In this document: positions 1-10,906 of the stretch, piece after piece | Position numbering within the stretch: position 1 is the stretch's first letter | How the letters are laid out: the number at the start of each line of letters is the position of its first letter | Assembly (NCBI GenBank): GCA_940337035.1 | Contig: CALNHX010002666.1 | Coordinates: 1 to 64,000 of the forward strand | DNA from: Agriotes lineatus | Taxonomy: Eukaryota; Arthropoda; Insecta; Coleoptera; Elateridae | Direction of reading: 5' to 3' | Length of the DNA stretch: 64,000 nt | Program-made: the position numbers and the translations under genes | Notes under the pieces: model-generated | The model's input: only the letters and a program-made list of their open reading frames with translations | Database searches by the model: none | Told to the model about the DNA's origin: nothing

Positions 1-305
1 GTGCCATAGCAGTGCCATATATCTGTCAATGGTTGCTGGAACATCTCCATTGCAGAAGATTTATTAGGAAAACGATTAAACCTTATGTCCATATTTCTGC
101 CAGATATAGGATCAACCTAATATATATGTCAGCTTGGTACCAGAGCAGTGCCATAGCAGTGCCATAGCAGTGCCATTGCAGTCCAAAAAGCGGTTCAAAG
201 CAGTCCATATCAGTGCCATAGCAGTGTCATGGCAGTGTCATATATTTGTCGATGGTTGCTGAAACATCTCCATTGCAGAAGATTTATTAGGAAAACGATT
301 AAACC
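1..305. repeat. short tandem and duplicated repeats (gcagtgccat motif)
   Basis: A segment of about 75 bases (from the gcagtgccat motif through to gaaaacgattaaacct) occurs at about 8-84 and again at about 229-305 with a few substitutions. Between the two copies, the 10-base motif gcagtgccat recurs many times in slightly varied form. No coding frame is supported. Origin unknown. Confidence 0.7.
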
Positions 306-1093
306 TAAAATACCTTAGTACAAAATCCCTTCGGTAAATTTACACAACTGTAGTAATACCGATTTGGTATATGTCGTCTTCAGAGAGGTTAAAGTTTGAC
401 AAGTTGCTTGGGGTCCAATAATATGAATACATGATAGATTTTTACAGTCGAATGCCTAAAGCATGTCCTATTTCATGTGTTAAGATTAATAGAAGACTTG
501 TTTTTTCTTCAGGTAACATATCATTCACTCCAGTATGCCAATTAATCTGTATATTAATGTGCACTTCAACTGGTTTTTGAAGCTACACGAACTAGTTTGG
601 GTGTAGTCAATTGAATATTCCATGATATAACATTGGCGTACCATTTTGAAATATGAGCTTGAAATAGCCCTATTACATTGTCTACACCACATCTAGGCCT
701 CTTAATTAAATTCAAAGTAAATAGTATTCGATGTTGGTAAATCATGTTTGAAATCTGTTTAAAACAAATATAAAATCGATCGAATTTACAACTAAATCTA
801 TTGACGTTAAACCATGTTCACTTTCGTTCGATTTCAAAAACCCCAAACTTTGTAGTTTCGTTGCTGTTTTGTTGCAAACTGCGCACCCTATTACTAACAA
901 TAAAACAAACATTTGACACATTTTATGTTTGTAGCTGTTTCGTTTACAATGTATTACTAATGTATTTGCTTAATGATATCAACATTAGATACTGTCTTCG
1001 CACTCTTCTTTCACCCGTTCCTCTCTTTCTATTTTTTTTTTCTTGAATTAAGCTAGCTGAGTCTCTACTTACTTTACCCGTACGTCGTTTGTT
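306..1093. other. AT-rich intergenic DNA, nothing recognised
   Basis: No convincing gene, repeat or RNA was seen. The plus-strand open frame at 801-1046 has low-complexity, hydrophobic composition and no recognisable domain, so I do not call it. Confidence 0.5.
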
Positions 1094-1177
1094 ATCAGAT
1101 TGGCCGAGCGGTCTAAGGCGCTGGATTTAAGCTCTGGTTCCTGTAAAGGAGCGTGGGTTCGAATCACACATCTGACA
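1094..1177 (+). tRNA. tRNA-Leu (anticodon TAA)
   Basis: The segment folds as a class II tRNA. It has a 5' acceptor strand ATCAGAT, a box A/D-arm tggccgagcggtctaagg, an anticodon arm ctggA-TTTAAGC-Tctgg with TAA in the loop, a long variable arm typical of leucine tRNAs, and a T-arm with the box B sequence gggttcgaatc. A TTTT tract starts four bases downstream (1181). Two imperfections are visible: an A-C mismatch at the first acceptor pair and one mismatch in the T stem. It could therefore be a slightly decayed copy rather than a fully active gene. No intron is present. Confidence 0.82.
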
Positions 1178-1214
1178 CTTGTTTTATCTTCTACTGACAT
1201 GCTGTGTCATTGCA

Positions 1215-1640
1215 TTAACAAATTAGTTCAATTATATAGTTTCTTCGCATAGGTAACCATAGGTACACATATAAAGTAGTGTAAATGTGCTTACTGGAAA
1301 TAAAACAACTTTTCTTAAACAACCATATATTTTTCATACATTTATTACAATTTTTAATTAATCGATAGACTTTGTATATTACACTGCTGTGAAACATATA
1401 CATTTACAACATATTTTACAACTGTAGTTGAAACAGTTTTGTTTGATTCAGAAAGCTTACACTTTGAAAATTATTACTTTATGTTTAATTTTACTCGATC
1501 AGTTCACCCAGTTGTATACATGCAATTGTAAGCCTAAGTCTAACATTAAACATCTCCTGCAGAACAGTATCAATCAACGTTTTAAAAATATTTTAAAGTA
1601 AGAAGTTTTATCAAATGTATTAGTTGTTGTTGCTCCATGC
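1215..1640. other. AT-rich intergenic DNA
   Basis: Nothing recognisable on either strand. The 62-aa minus-strand frame here has no domain features. Confidence 0.45.
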
Positions 1641-1643
1641 TAT

Positions 1644-1979
1644 TTAGGCGAGCTCCATGAATTTAATTTGAGGAATTCTGTTCTCACCCTCACCCATAAA
1701 ACCCTCCAACACCAGGGCTAATTTCTTGTTTTCGTTGGCGTCTTCAATGTCTGCATCAGAAATTACATCAGCCATTCGTTTGGGTAGAAAAATTGAGTGT
1801 TGGGCGGTCTCACACACAATTGATCGGCCAAAGCGGGTTTTTACTGGCTTCATATGTATAACAATATATTTTTGTTTTACCACCATATCAACAGTGTTGA
1901 GCGTTGGTTTTTGCTCCATCAAGCCGGCGGCATTAACTTTTTCTATATTCATCTTGGATTTTACAAACACTCGAAGCAC
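1644..1979 (-). CDS. hypothetical small protein, mobile-element type
   Basis: A 111-aa frame; a second ATG at codon 10 (1952) is the more natural start. The sequence has a beta-rich N-terminal half, a TRFGRSIV segment, a hydrophobic SIFLPKRMADVI segment and an acidic stretch. The KxTxxGxxIV...xFLPxR pattern resembles small proteins I recall as recurrent in arthropod mobile elements, but I cannot name a family. It lies about 560 bases from a decayed viral-type DNA polymerase on the same strand and could belong to the same dead element. Function unknown. Confidence 0.4.
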   Translation of the reverse strand: MLRVFVKSKMNIEKVNAAGLMEQKPTLNTVDMVVKQKYIVIHMKPVKTRFGRSIVCETAQHSIFLPKRMADVISDADIEDANENKKLALVLEGFMGEGENRIPQIKFMELA

Positions 1980-2187
1980 ACAAAAATACTCTTACTACAC
2001 GACACAGTGTTATAAACTTTTCAAAACACTTCAAAGGGGTACAGTAACTCAACGTGTAAACCACGCCAGAGGTGAAACCCTTCCGAAGTATTCGAATACA
2101 ATGCCGAATTTATTAGAGTCTTTTATATTAAAAGCTATATCAGCAACTTTCCCACCACAAAAATTAATTATAAATTCTTTGATAGCG

Positions 2188-2335
2188 TGCAACAGGATGC
2201 TCGGTTTAGTTGCAAGATTATGGTTTTCCTGCGAGATATTTTCAACAGGATGCTCGGTTAATTAGTACGATCTAGGTTTTACTTTGCAATTATATCGACA
2301 GGATGTTCGGTTGAGATTTCCGTTTATGGTTTTCA
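2188..2335. repeat. three dispersed copies of an acaggatgctcggtt motif
   Basis: The motif acaggatgctcggtt occurs at about 2191, 2246 and (with one change) 2299. Each copy is followed by a related stretch ending near ggttttc, so the block is a degenerate minisatellite of roughly 55-base units. A short accagttcagatcagttc-like repeat follows at about 2408-2462. Confidence 0.5.
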
Positions 2336-2539
2336 ATTTCATATCATCACGTTACTATATAACTATTTTGTGCTTACGAACATTCTCCATGGTTTTACCG
2401 AAAACAGCTGGACCAGTTCATTACCAGTTCAGATCAGTTCAAAACTAGTCCAGACCAGTTGATTATATCTGTATATGACAGCTGGCTGTGCCATATGGCT
2501 GCAGCTATCGGTTATATTAGGTTTTTTAATGTTTTTTTC

Positions 2540-3765
2540 ATATGATTAGGCGTAAACCAGGGTTTTATCTATTCGAATCCAATCGTATACCCTCGATTCG
2601 AAAATAATCGTCTATATATTGTTGTTTCTGTTTCTCAGTTGAACAGCTCGGAGGTCATCCTGATGCCTCTTGTTTAATTTTCAGAAATGTGTTAATAAAT
2701 TCTGTAAACAGACCCGTTCGTACAGATGCCCTCTGCTAAGAACCGCCCTAACCACACATATGATTCCTGTACCAATTAGCGCTCGCTCATTTTCGGTGTG
2801 AATACATATCCCCAGATTGGTAAAACTGCGGTGATATAAATCTTGAGGTGCCAATATAATACATTTAATTAACCCGTCTGCTCCCTGTTCGAGTTGTATC
2901 GTGCAATTTTCATGACATCAGGGTGGCCAATTAGAAACTTGCCGTATTTACACACCCACGGGTATAAACTTGTAGTGAATTTTTTCTCCATCTTTTACCT
3001 CGTGTTAGTTTTATTGCTTCTGTTCTGCTCCCAAAAAATGTCTCTCGCGAACTCAATGGTAGCGATGTAAGGAGGGGATTATCCTCTAATTCTGTGTGAT
3101 ATCTGAACTGATACTCACACATTTCAATGACCTCATATCCCAGCGTCTTTAACTTTTTAGTTTTGTTTCGTTTAGCCGTCATGCAAACTGGACACCCGTG
3201 ATAGAAACCGCCATGAAACTCAAATATTTGTTGGGCTTATTTACAATACCCGTCAACTTTGAACCCGCCCACACAAGTCTCTCTACCACAAGTCGCGTTT
3301 TGTATAATTATTTAGCGTTGTTTTTCTTTGTGAATCAACCATTGTAGGGCAATTTTAGACTGGTTATCACTTAATCTGTAACCCCTGCGCGGTATGATTC
3401 ATATCGTATTTGGTTTAAGAAAATTGCGATGATATACTAAATTACATGTCGAGGTAATTGTTGTAGCTTCCAGGAGGGTCTCTACATTACGTCGATCGAG
3501 AAACATTTGTCTAAATTTTAAACAACCTGTTTTCAGAATTTTCACATCGGAAATACATTATTTAGCTAGTTCTTTTTGCATATCGAATGTGTTGTTTTTT
3601 TTGTGTTCATTGTGCCATTTTATATTATCTAATTGACTGAGTATGATTTTCGTACCGCGCATAATGAGTTTAGGTTTTATATTTAATTTAGAATTAGAAG
3701 ACTGGTTGTCATACACCTGTCCGTTGTGGACCAGCACAACAACTTTTTTAAATTTCTTAACTCAA
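2540..3765 (-). pseudogene. decayed protein-primed DNA polymerase B of a Polinton-like element
   Basis: Reading the minus strand across frames gives a colinear series of motifs of viral/transposon family-B polymerases. In order they are: an exonuclease-type segment HNGQVYDNQ followed by KPKLIMRGTKI; a GYRLSDNQSKIALQWL segment; a KVDGYC...EFHGGFYHGCPVC endonuclease-like motif; LGYEVIEMCE; the palm motif TSLYPWVCKYGKF; GLIKCIILAPQDLY; TGLFTEFINTFLKIKQEASG; and YIDDYF...IRLD...NPGLR. The frame changes several times and contains stops, so the gene is dead. This polymerase type is distinct from the intact one at 17451-21468. It marks the remains of a second virus-like element lineage. No capsid genes survive next to it. 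Confidence 0.75.
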
Positions 3766-3769
3766 CTAG

Positions 3770-4860
3770 TTATACTGTTCTATTAAAATCAGATCCTGCT
3801 GCTGCTGGCCGGATATACATCATCATAAATCATATGCGATTTTCTTAACACATTCACGTTTCTGTATTGATGTGAGATAGGTGATTTTCCAGTTGAATAT
3901 CTCTAAAATGGGTTTACTTTGTTTTTCACCATTTTTCTTTTAACTTCTATTTTAAATAAAACACCCAGTATATTATTAAATTTATTATTATGTTGTACAT
4001 ACTACAATAGAAGGATGTGGTTTTATCGCTTGTTGATACAAAATACGTTCGTTAGTTGTGTGTTTGCCATCATGGAGTGTGAAATTATGTTTCGCATCAA
4101 TATAAACGATGGTCAAGAATTTTAGTTTCCCGAGCACCCCATAATTCAATATGGCGACCAGGTTTTCATGCAATTTACAGTTGATAATTACATTTTTTCC
4201 GTTCAAATTAACATACCTCATTTCCAAATTAACATACCTCATTTCGCCGAATCTGGGGATGTTCTGCAGATATCTATTTATAAAAATCAAAATTGTATTG
4301 GCTATATCAACTATTTTTTATATGAGTACATTTTCGAAAGCTTTTTGTATCATGAAAATGCATTTGGGTTGTTTGCAAGAGGTACATTTGGCACAATTAT
4401 TTATGATGTAAATCTTGAAGATGGATATTTTATATCAAACCTGGGTAATTATTTTTTATTTTATTCTCTAAATTGGTTAACTATTGTTCTTATTACAGAT
4501 CCCGAGGAGTGAATCTCTCTCTCTCTCTGTCTCTCTCTCTCTCTGCTAGGTAATAAAACACAATAACATGGAATTATACAGTAAACACCTTTGTAAATAA
4601 TATGCAAACTATTTCTACTACCACTACCGCCTAGGCACATTCTGGTTTTCTAACTTGGTTAAGTTCCTGAAGGGTGAACCTCTCTGCTTAATGTAAGTAA
4701 TAAAACACAATAGCCTTGATTCAATATTTATTTTTTTTAATTATAAAATTTTTGCGCGGTTCATCCTAAAACAATAAAAACAAAATTAATATAATAGCAG
4801 TGTGATTTTAAAATTACCTACCTCTTTGTATGAATAATACCCTTTCGCTTATGTTCAGCC
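3770..4860. other. AT-rich region with one weak ORF and a CT microsatellite
   Basis: A plus-strand frame of 114 aa (4168-4512) starts with a repeated NIPHF-QINIPHF pair and ends just before a (tc)n microsatellite at 4513-4549. It has no recognisable domain and its composition suggests chance. The rest is AT-rich with nothing I can support. Confidence 0.35.
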
Positions 4861-5120
4861 ACACCCTCAGCGGGGGCCATGGCGGCTCCCCCGGGATCTC
4901 TGTTAGTGTTATGGAGATCGCCCCCGATATCGGCCCCGCTGAGGGTGGTACCACCACCAGTGCGATCCAGCTCTATAGATATACTCGATTGCACACTAAA
5001 AATTATAATATAAATTAATAATACAAAAATTGTGAATAGATATGTTTTCTTACATTCGTCTGGGATGGACGGTTGCATTTTGATAACTAAACGAAATATG
5101 CGCTTTGCTAAAAACCTCAA
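4818..5120 (-). CDS. hypothetical 100-aa protein with one membrane segment (doubtful)
   Basis: The frame has a basic N-terminus, a strongly hydrophobic segment at about residues 27-48 (a single TM helix) and a Gly/Ala-rich tail. The tail coincides with a GC-rich inverted repeat (4863-4946), so its composition may be dictated by DNA structure rather than by protein function. No family is recognised. It could be a chance frame. Confidence 0.2.
   Translation of the reverse strand: MRFLAKRIFRLVIKMQPSIPDECKKTYLFTIFVLLIYIIIFSVQSSISIELDRTGGGTTLSGADIGGDLHNTNRDPGGAAMAPAEGVAEHKRKGIIHTKR
4863..4955. repeat. GC-rich inverted repeat (hairpin)
   Basis: A 13-base arm accctcagcgggg at 4863-4875 pairs perfectly with 4934-4946, and the loop contains further imperfect complementary GC-rich stretches. 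A 12-base palindrome, ggtggtaccacc (4944-4955), overlaps the right arm. It is an island of GC in an AT-rich region. It could be a mobile-element end or a structural element, but I cannot assign it. Confidence 0.6.
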
Positions 5121-5751
5121 ATTAGGTTCGCGGTTTTTGTTGATAACATATTATTTGAAATTTGTTTGCTGGTGCATTCAAACAGTAGGTTATGTTTTAT
5201 ACTAATGTGTATTACTACTGCAAAAACATGCCTGTTTCCCACCGATCTTCTCACAGAGCATATGTTATCTTGTAAAAACACAGTTGTTTATTTTTCGCAT
5301 GGGTCAATTTGTCCTGGGTGCAATGGGGAAAAATAGTTTTAGGTAACGTATTTTAAAAACATTCTGTATTTATGTTGCACGCGCATGCATCTTTCTGTGT
5401 GATTACCTGCTGATAACAACTAAAAACAGCGGCTGCTTAATATTGCGTCTAATTAATAATAATATTGCGTAGATTTCAAAATTGGGTGTGCCCCCTTTCA
5501 CTGCTCTTTAGGGGTGCTAATAATATTGCTGTTGGTGTTGTATGTATTTTCGCCCTCATACAATGTTTTCAGCAATACTCTTTGTACCCCATAGTCTTCT
5601 TGTTGCAACACCCTAAAATATTTGTATGTTATTTTATCTTATATTATTGTTATTGCTTACAGACACGTCCTCGGATTTCTGAATTGGTTGTGGTAAAACC
5701 ACCCGCAACTGCTTGTGTGGATTATTTTGTGGGATTTTGGCTAAAATTATT
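5121..5751. other. intergenic DNA, no supported gene
   Basis: A 123-aa plus-strand frame (5465-5836) runs into the following satellite and has a Cys/Phe/Tyr-rich composition without a domain. I treat it as non-coding. Confidence 0.4.
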
Positions 5752-6760
5752 TAATAATTTATGTGAATACAGCCATCAGATTACTTTGTGTTATATGTTT
5801 TTGATTTTATTTGTGTTGGGTAAAACCGCTTATTAATTAATGAACAAATCAAACTAATAATTTATGTGTATATAACAGTCAATATTTTAATCTGTTTGAC
5901 CCGCGCTAGTGGTGTCAAAATACTCTTTTCTATGTATTATTTCTTGTATTGTGTGGGGTTTTTGTTGTATATATAAATAAAATTGATGTTATATGATTTT
6001 GATTTGATTTGTGTTGGGTAAAACTGCTTATTAATTAATGAACAGATCAAACTAATAATTTATGTGAATACAGTCATCAGATTACTTTCATAAATGTAAT
6101 ATGTTAATCTCTGTTTGGCCCGCGCTAGTGGCTAAATAAACTGCATTATTTTCTATGTATTATTTCTTGTGTTGTGTAGGGTTTTTGTTCTATATATATA
6201 TATATATATAAATAAAATTGGTTTTATATGATTTTGATTTGATTTGTGTTGGGCAAACTGCATATTAAGTAGTGAACAGATCAAACTAATAATTTATGTT
6301 AATACAGTCATCAGATTACTTTCATAAATGTAATATGTTAATCTCTGTTTGGCCCGCGCTAGTGGCTAAATAAACTTTTCTATGTATTATTTCTTGTATT
6401 GTGTGGGGTTTTTGTTGTATATATAAATAAAATTGATGTTATATGTATTTGATTTGATTTGTGTTGGGTAAAACCGCTTATTAATTAATGAACAGATCAA
6501 ACTAATAATTTATGTTAATACAGTCATCAGATTACTTTCATAAATGTAATATTTTAATCTCTGTTTGACCCGCGATAGTGGTGCCAAAATAAACTTTTCT
6601 ATGTATTATTTCTTGTGTTGTGTGGGGTTTTTGTTGTATATATAGAAAATTGGTGTTATATGATTTTGATTTGATTTGTGTTGGGTAAAACCGCTTATTA
6701 ATTAATGAACAAATCAAACTAATAATTTATGTGGATATAACAGTCAGATTACTTTCATAG
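5752..6760. repeat. satellite array, unit about 200-235 bases
   Basis: Landmark gtgttggg recurs at 5813, 6011, 6246, 6461 and 6678, giving unit lengths of 198, 235, 215 and 217 bases. Each unit holds the same succession: an attaattaatgaac block, taataatttatgt, cagtcatcagattac, a ttgacccgcgctagtggt block, tctatgtattatttcttgt and a (ta)n-aaataaaattg tail. The units differ by small indels and substitutions. No coding capacity. Confidence 0.9.
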
Positions 6761-7439
6761 CTCAAATTATCTTTGTTTATTTATTTCGATATCAATACAG
6801 TTCATCAGCCCTAATATGTAACTACTACTATGTTGAAACATGATTTATCTTTTGCATTGATTCGCTGTTGCAGCCGATAGTGTGCTTGGTTTATCATTTA
6901 ACACATCCGTTGCGGTTATCTGGCGCCCCCGTATCTCACATACATGCAATCGTTTTTTGTTTAAATTATTTATTTTGTAGTTGTTAGTAGATGTCGCCCC
7001 CCTACAGATTACTATAAACACTTTAACTATTTAACCGCTAGATGGCACATCATGTACAGTTCGGAGGCTTATCAGTTCTTGCGGTTACGCGCTCGCTATG
7101 TCCTTATCAGCTCTTGCGGTTTCTTATCAGCTTATCGCTTCGTGCTCATTTCTGTAATAATAATATATATTCGAACTTGCCACAAGGGCTGAAAACAGCT
7201 TCAGGCACCCGCCCCCGGCCCCCGGAAACCGACACCTGCACACCGACACCTGCACACCGACACCTGCGCAGCATGGGGGCCCCCCGTTTAGCCAACTTCC
7301 GAACCAGGACTACGCCCCCCACCCCAGCGATGTCTGCGCAGGCGCGATGCGCACACCTGCGCAGACGACCTGCGCTGCGCGATGCGCAGACGATCTGCGC
7401 GCGAATTTGAATTTCCCGCCAAAATTACGTCACTTCCTG
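6761..7439. other. intergenic, including a GC-rich patch with cacctgcgcag repeats
   Basis: At about 7195-7400 the composition becomes abruptly GC-rich. It contains repeated ccgacacctgcaca and cacctgcgcag(a/g)cga motifs and then passes into a decayed Polinton accessory gene. The patch could be the outer end of a dead element. The long frame 7042-7410 is compositional. Confidence 0.4.
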
Positions 7440-7953
7440 AGGCCGGAGTCACATTGGTTATCTACTTACGGGGTGTCAAAAATGAGTGGGTGCAGTTAAA
7501 TGAATGGGAGTGGACAGCCCTGATTGCAAATCAAGGAGTGATTTCCAACTACTTCATTCTCTCGACGGTGAGTGGCCAGCTCTGGAAATAGGAAAGAAGA
7601 GGATTGTATTTGAAGCGATCCAGACAAGGAAAATAATCAAATTGGAGGAAGTGGGCTTGTCAGAGGTGCGTTTAGCGAGCGAAACTGTAGAAGAATTGTG
7701 GCGCTTGCAGAAACTCGTAGAAGTGCGATGCGCGCAATTAAAAGCGTTGCACTTTGAGAGTTTCTATAAATAAATAGTGAAGGGTGTAGCAAACCTTTGT
7801 GGAAACTGTTTAGTAAACGTATGGTCTGTAGTGGATCAGCTGGAGGAGAACTCTGAAAAGACTGCGTGTATGGTGGAAGTCCTAACGTTCGCGAGTTCTA
7901 TGGTAAAGTGTGACATCGAAGTGGAAGCACTGAGTCGTCAGTTGGCAGTGTAG
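7440..7953 (+). pseudogene. broken copy of accessory family B
   Basis: This region matches the intact family B proteins at 12357-13028 and 30864-31481 over most of their length. The GVISNYF, KIIKLEEVGLSEV, LWRLQKLVE and C-terminal MVKCDIEVEAL segments are all recognisable. One frame change near 7570 and a stop after FYK (7771) break it, and the N-terminal quarter is missing. It ends with TAG two bases before the family C pseudogene. Its position, outside the intact Polinton, shows that another related element once occupied this side. Confidence 0.8.
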
Positions 7954-7955
7954 TC

Positions 7956-8275
7956 ATGTGGATGTCGTATAGGGAGGCTGCTCGACCAACTGCAAGAGAC
8001 GTACCTAGTGCGGTTGAACGATTAGTGAATTCGTTAAAGGATTTAGCTTTCGAAGCGTCGGTCGCGCGAAGTCGTATATGGGTTAGGACGTTCCGGATTC
8101 AGTGACAAAGAGTTGTATAAAAAAGAAAAACAGTACAAAAATGGTGCAGCTGTCGGTCGACTATTTTTAGACGGAGCCATAAATGAAGGCCTCCTTGTAG
8201 ATTTAATGGATAGTATTGGCCTAGAATGGCATATGTGTGAAGTAAAAGCCGTATTTGTGACGCCGTCACATTCGT
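7956..8275 (+). pseudogene. broken copy of accessory family C
   Basis: It starts with an ATG two bases after the family B relic and matches the intact protein at 29216-29542: YREAARPTARDVPSAV near the start, then NGAAVGRLFLDGAINEGLL and HMCEVK near the end. A frame change near 8070 breaks it. The B-then-C order is the same as at the right end of the intact element, read on its minus strand. Confidence 0.8.
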
Positions 8276-9044
8276 AGTTTAAAAAGGAATAGTTTGATAC
8301 CCAACAGCATAGTTATAAACGAAATTAGATAGTTATTAGGGTGTATGCATAATTATACAATATGAATCCATCTGTTTGATAGTAATTTAGCTAACTCCAG
8401 CGTTTGCTACAGTATTAGACGGCGAAAAAAAGGGATTGATTATATTAGGAGCAACAACTGTTTGGTAATCCCTAATTATATACAATAAGACACCGTTAAG
8501 TGTTATAGTGGCAAATGCTAAGCTCCTGCATATAATTGTACAAAATTAGATGTAGTGTTTTTAAATTTAAAATGTAATTGGAAAAGTGTAAGCGGTCGCC
8601 TTGCATTGATGAATTTTCTAGAATATGGTAATATAAAGCCTATTATTGCATTTTAGTAGACGCATATGCATGATCTGCGCTTTTTAGGTTATGCGCATAC
8701 CTGCAAAAAGCACGTTCCTTCCAGACAGCGAATGGAGGTCATCTTAGTGGAAGTAAACGATCTTGCATACTAAACAACTTTCAATTTCACAGGTTTCTCT
8801 GAATCGAGACTGAATGGGACGCGTTCGTTTCAGACAGCGAATGCAAGTAAACAAATCCTGCATACTAAACAACTGATAATTTCTACAGACAAAGCTGTTT
8901 TGTAAATGCTGAACGTAGCATTGCAAAGGCATCTCGCGCATAAATACGTGCGTTCAGTTTTAATTCAAACAATTCCATAGATACATCTTTAAAGTGGACC
9001 ACCAGTGCATGTATGTAGATATAGAATTTGTTACTAATATTAAA
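8276..9044. other. intergenic DNA with a direct repeat
   Basis: The sequence cagacagcgaatg...aagtaaac...gcatactaaacaact occurs at about 8725-8782 and again at about 8829-8874, with the spacing inside each copy altered. No gene is supported. Confidence 0.45.
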
Positions 9045-9655
9045 TATGAAGGAGTTATAATTGACAATAGATTTGAAATTTAAACAACATATTGACTGTA
9101 TTGTAACTAAAGCTGCGAAAAAGATAGGTTTGTTTGGTCGAATAAGTTCCAAATTAAGCATTTGGTCAAAAATAGTAGTCTACAAGACAATTACAGCTCC
9201 ACAGTTTGAATATTGCTCCAGTATATTACAGTATGTTACAAAACAAATGTACGCGCATTGTTTTATCTAGCAATAAACGAACATGTTTCTTTAATTTTGA
9301 AAACCTTACAGCGGCTTAGCATTAAGCAAAGGATTTATTTTAATACCCTAGTTTTAATTTTTAAAATTATTAATAATAAACTGCCTAGTTATATGGCTGA
9401 ATTTATAGTATACAATAAGGGCATTCATAATTATAAGACTAGATTTGTAAATGACTTTAGATCGCCCTTAACAGCAAAATCATGTTCTCAAAAAACTTAT
9501 TCTATAATGGACTCAAATTATTATATTAGGCTGTTAATTTATATCAGTTTAAAAAAGCTTTGTTCAAGATATGTTAAATCTGTTTGTTAAATAACAATAT
9601 CTGTTTTTGTAAACATCTTAAAGATGAATAAACAAACCAACATCTATCTAAATTA
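9045..9655 (+). mobile_element. 3' fragment of a non-LTR retrotransposon (reverse transcriptase C-terminus)
   Basis: Two frames, 9061-9270 and 9213-9590, together give the region downstream of the reverse-transcriptase palm found in arthropod non-LTR elements. The visible segments are a HIDCIVTKAAKKIG stretch, YKTITAPQFEYCSSIL, then LQRLSIKQRIYFNTLV, KIINNKLPSYM and HNYKTRF. A frameshift and a short deletion separate the halves. The A-rich 3' end is near 9620-9655. The fragment is 5'-truncated, as is usual for such elements. Confidence 0.8.
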
Positions 9656-10157
9656 AAAATAGAACGAAGTATTAAAAACAAATTGTTACAATTTCCCATA
9701 GATTGGTTGTCAATTAAAATCTAAATAAACTTAAATATTATTTAAACGTGATTTACCACATCTGAAAAAATAAATACGTCTTTGTTGATGGAACAACTGC
9801 AAAAAATAGGTCGTGTACGTTTTTCTATTCTCATAACCAGTAGGAAATTAATAAGTTGATAGATATTAAGCGAATTAAATGTATCACATTTTAATGAATG
9901 TTGCTGTAAATTTTAATTTCTAAATTCGTAGTATTGGGAGATATAATATCACTCTCGTCTGTATTAACTTGCAAACTGTGTTTGAGAAATACATTTTGTT
10001 GCCTTTGTGCACGCTGTCTGCAAAAAATGTAGACATACAGCGAACGCAAAGGTATTTCAAGGCTAACTTCCTTCGTGTAAGCTGAGTTTCAAGAAAAGTG
10101 TAGGTTGCAACGAACTCAATGTCAACTGGTTTGCGTGCGAAACTCGTCCTTCGCTCC
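9656..10157. other. intergenic DNA flanking the Polinton
   Basis: No supported gene. The final bases, ending cgctccc, continue directly into the sequence at 31751 if the intact element is removed. The last part is therefore probably the left portion of the older Polinton relative, although I cannot recognise genes in it. Confidence 0.4.
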
Positions 10158-10163
10158 CACCAA
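10158..10163. repeat. 6-bp target site duplication, left copy (caccaa)
   Basis: The hexamer caccaa directly precedes the left inverted repeat and is repeated at 31745-31750 directly after the right one. Six-base duplications are the rule for Polinton integration. Confidence 0.95.
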
Positions 10164-10343
10164 AGTAGGTTAGAATGGACAGTTGTAGAACCTCCCCCCA
10201 CCACTTGTCCTTGACTTCAAGGTCAAGGCTATTTTGCAAGGCTGAACTTCAAGGTCAAGGCTAAACTTGAAGGTCGAGGCCACTTGGAAGGCTAAGTCAA
10301 CGATCAAGGTCAGCGCTATTTTGCAAGTTCGGTTGCTCAAGGT
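10164..10343 (+). repeat. left terminal inverted repeat of the Polinton
   Basis: This 180-base arm is complementary to 31565-31744 with a single mismatch that I could find (gacttcaagg against gagttcaagg). Internally it is built of repeated (c)aaggtcaaggct units interrupted by attttgcaagg. The first bases, agtaggtt, follow the AG rule of Polinton ends. Confidence 0.95.
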
Positions 10344-10398
10344 TATGACCAGTTGTTCTAGGCTATTGTTCAAGGTTAGTTTTTTCAAGGTTTTGCCC

Positions 10399-10406
10399 TA
10401 TATAAG
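10399..10406 (+). promoter_or_regulatory. TATA box for the 10443 gene
   Basis: TATATAAG lies 37 bases before the ATG at 10443. The spacing implies a very short 5' leader. Confidence 0.55.
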
Positions 10407-10442
10407 TCGCATCGTTTTCTACTACAGCTACCAGTTATCATC

Positions 10443-10760
10443 ATGCCTGCTAGTTTTGGAGATGAGCTTTTTGAAGATGCCCCAGCATTCTACAAAGAGT
10501 TTGAGGACTTCATAGCCTCGCAACCGCTACCTTCACAACCTCGTCACCTCCAGGCTGTCATCACAGTCAACTACACGATGATGATCGGCAACGGGCAGTT
10601 AGCTGAGACCGCCGTCCTGAGAACGCTGCCAGAACCATTCCAAGGTCTCCAGGAGACAGAAGAGTGGTGGAGCCGGCACGTGAAGCTACCCACAATAAAA
10701 TACTTATCGAGATTGGTAGATGGCGACGTGGTCGCCATTAATTATTTTTGGATCGAATAA
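10443..10760 (+). CDS. accessory family A protein (105 aa), unknown function
   Basis: It starts MPASFGDELFEDAP and is clearly paralogous to the divergent copy at 11856-12167: the same FGD-LFEDAPAFY start, a shared LQAVxTxxYxM strand, TVLRT-P, a WW(S/R)xH segment and the ending DGDVxxIxYxW. A third, more distant member lies at 29606-29854. The alternating hydrophobic pattern suggests a small beta-rich alpha/beta fold, with no signal peptide or membrane segment. Presence in several copies at both element ends is typical of virus-host interaction genes, but that is inference. I do not recognise a known family. Confidence 0.8.
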   Translation: MPASFGDELFEDAPAFYKEFEDFIASQPLPSQPRHLQAVITVNYTMMIGNGQLAETAVLRTLPEPFQGLQETEEWWSRHVKLPTIKYLSRLVDGDVVAINYFWIE

Positions 10761-10906
10761 ATATTTATATAAATATATGTGTGTGTTCTTTTTTGAGTGT
10801 GTATGTAGTTATGTTAAGTTAACGTAAAATAATCTTCAGCGCCATAACTTTAAAGAATTAAAAGAACGCATAAAGAAGAATAATATTTATTTGTCTTACA
10901 TATACA

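Noticed and set aside
801..1046. 81-aa plus-strand frame upstream of the tRNA
   Set aside because: Low-complexity hydrophobic frame in AT-rich DNA, ending in a poly-T tract; no support.
7042..7410. 122-aa frame in the GC-rich patch
   Set aside because: Composition is driven by short cacctgcgcag repeats; no domain or start context.
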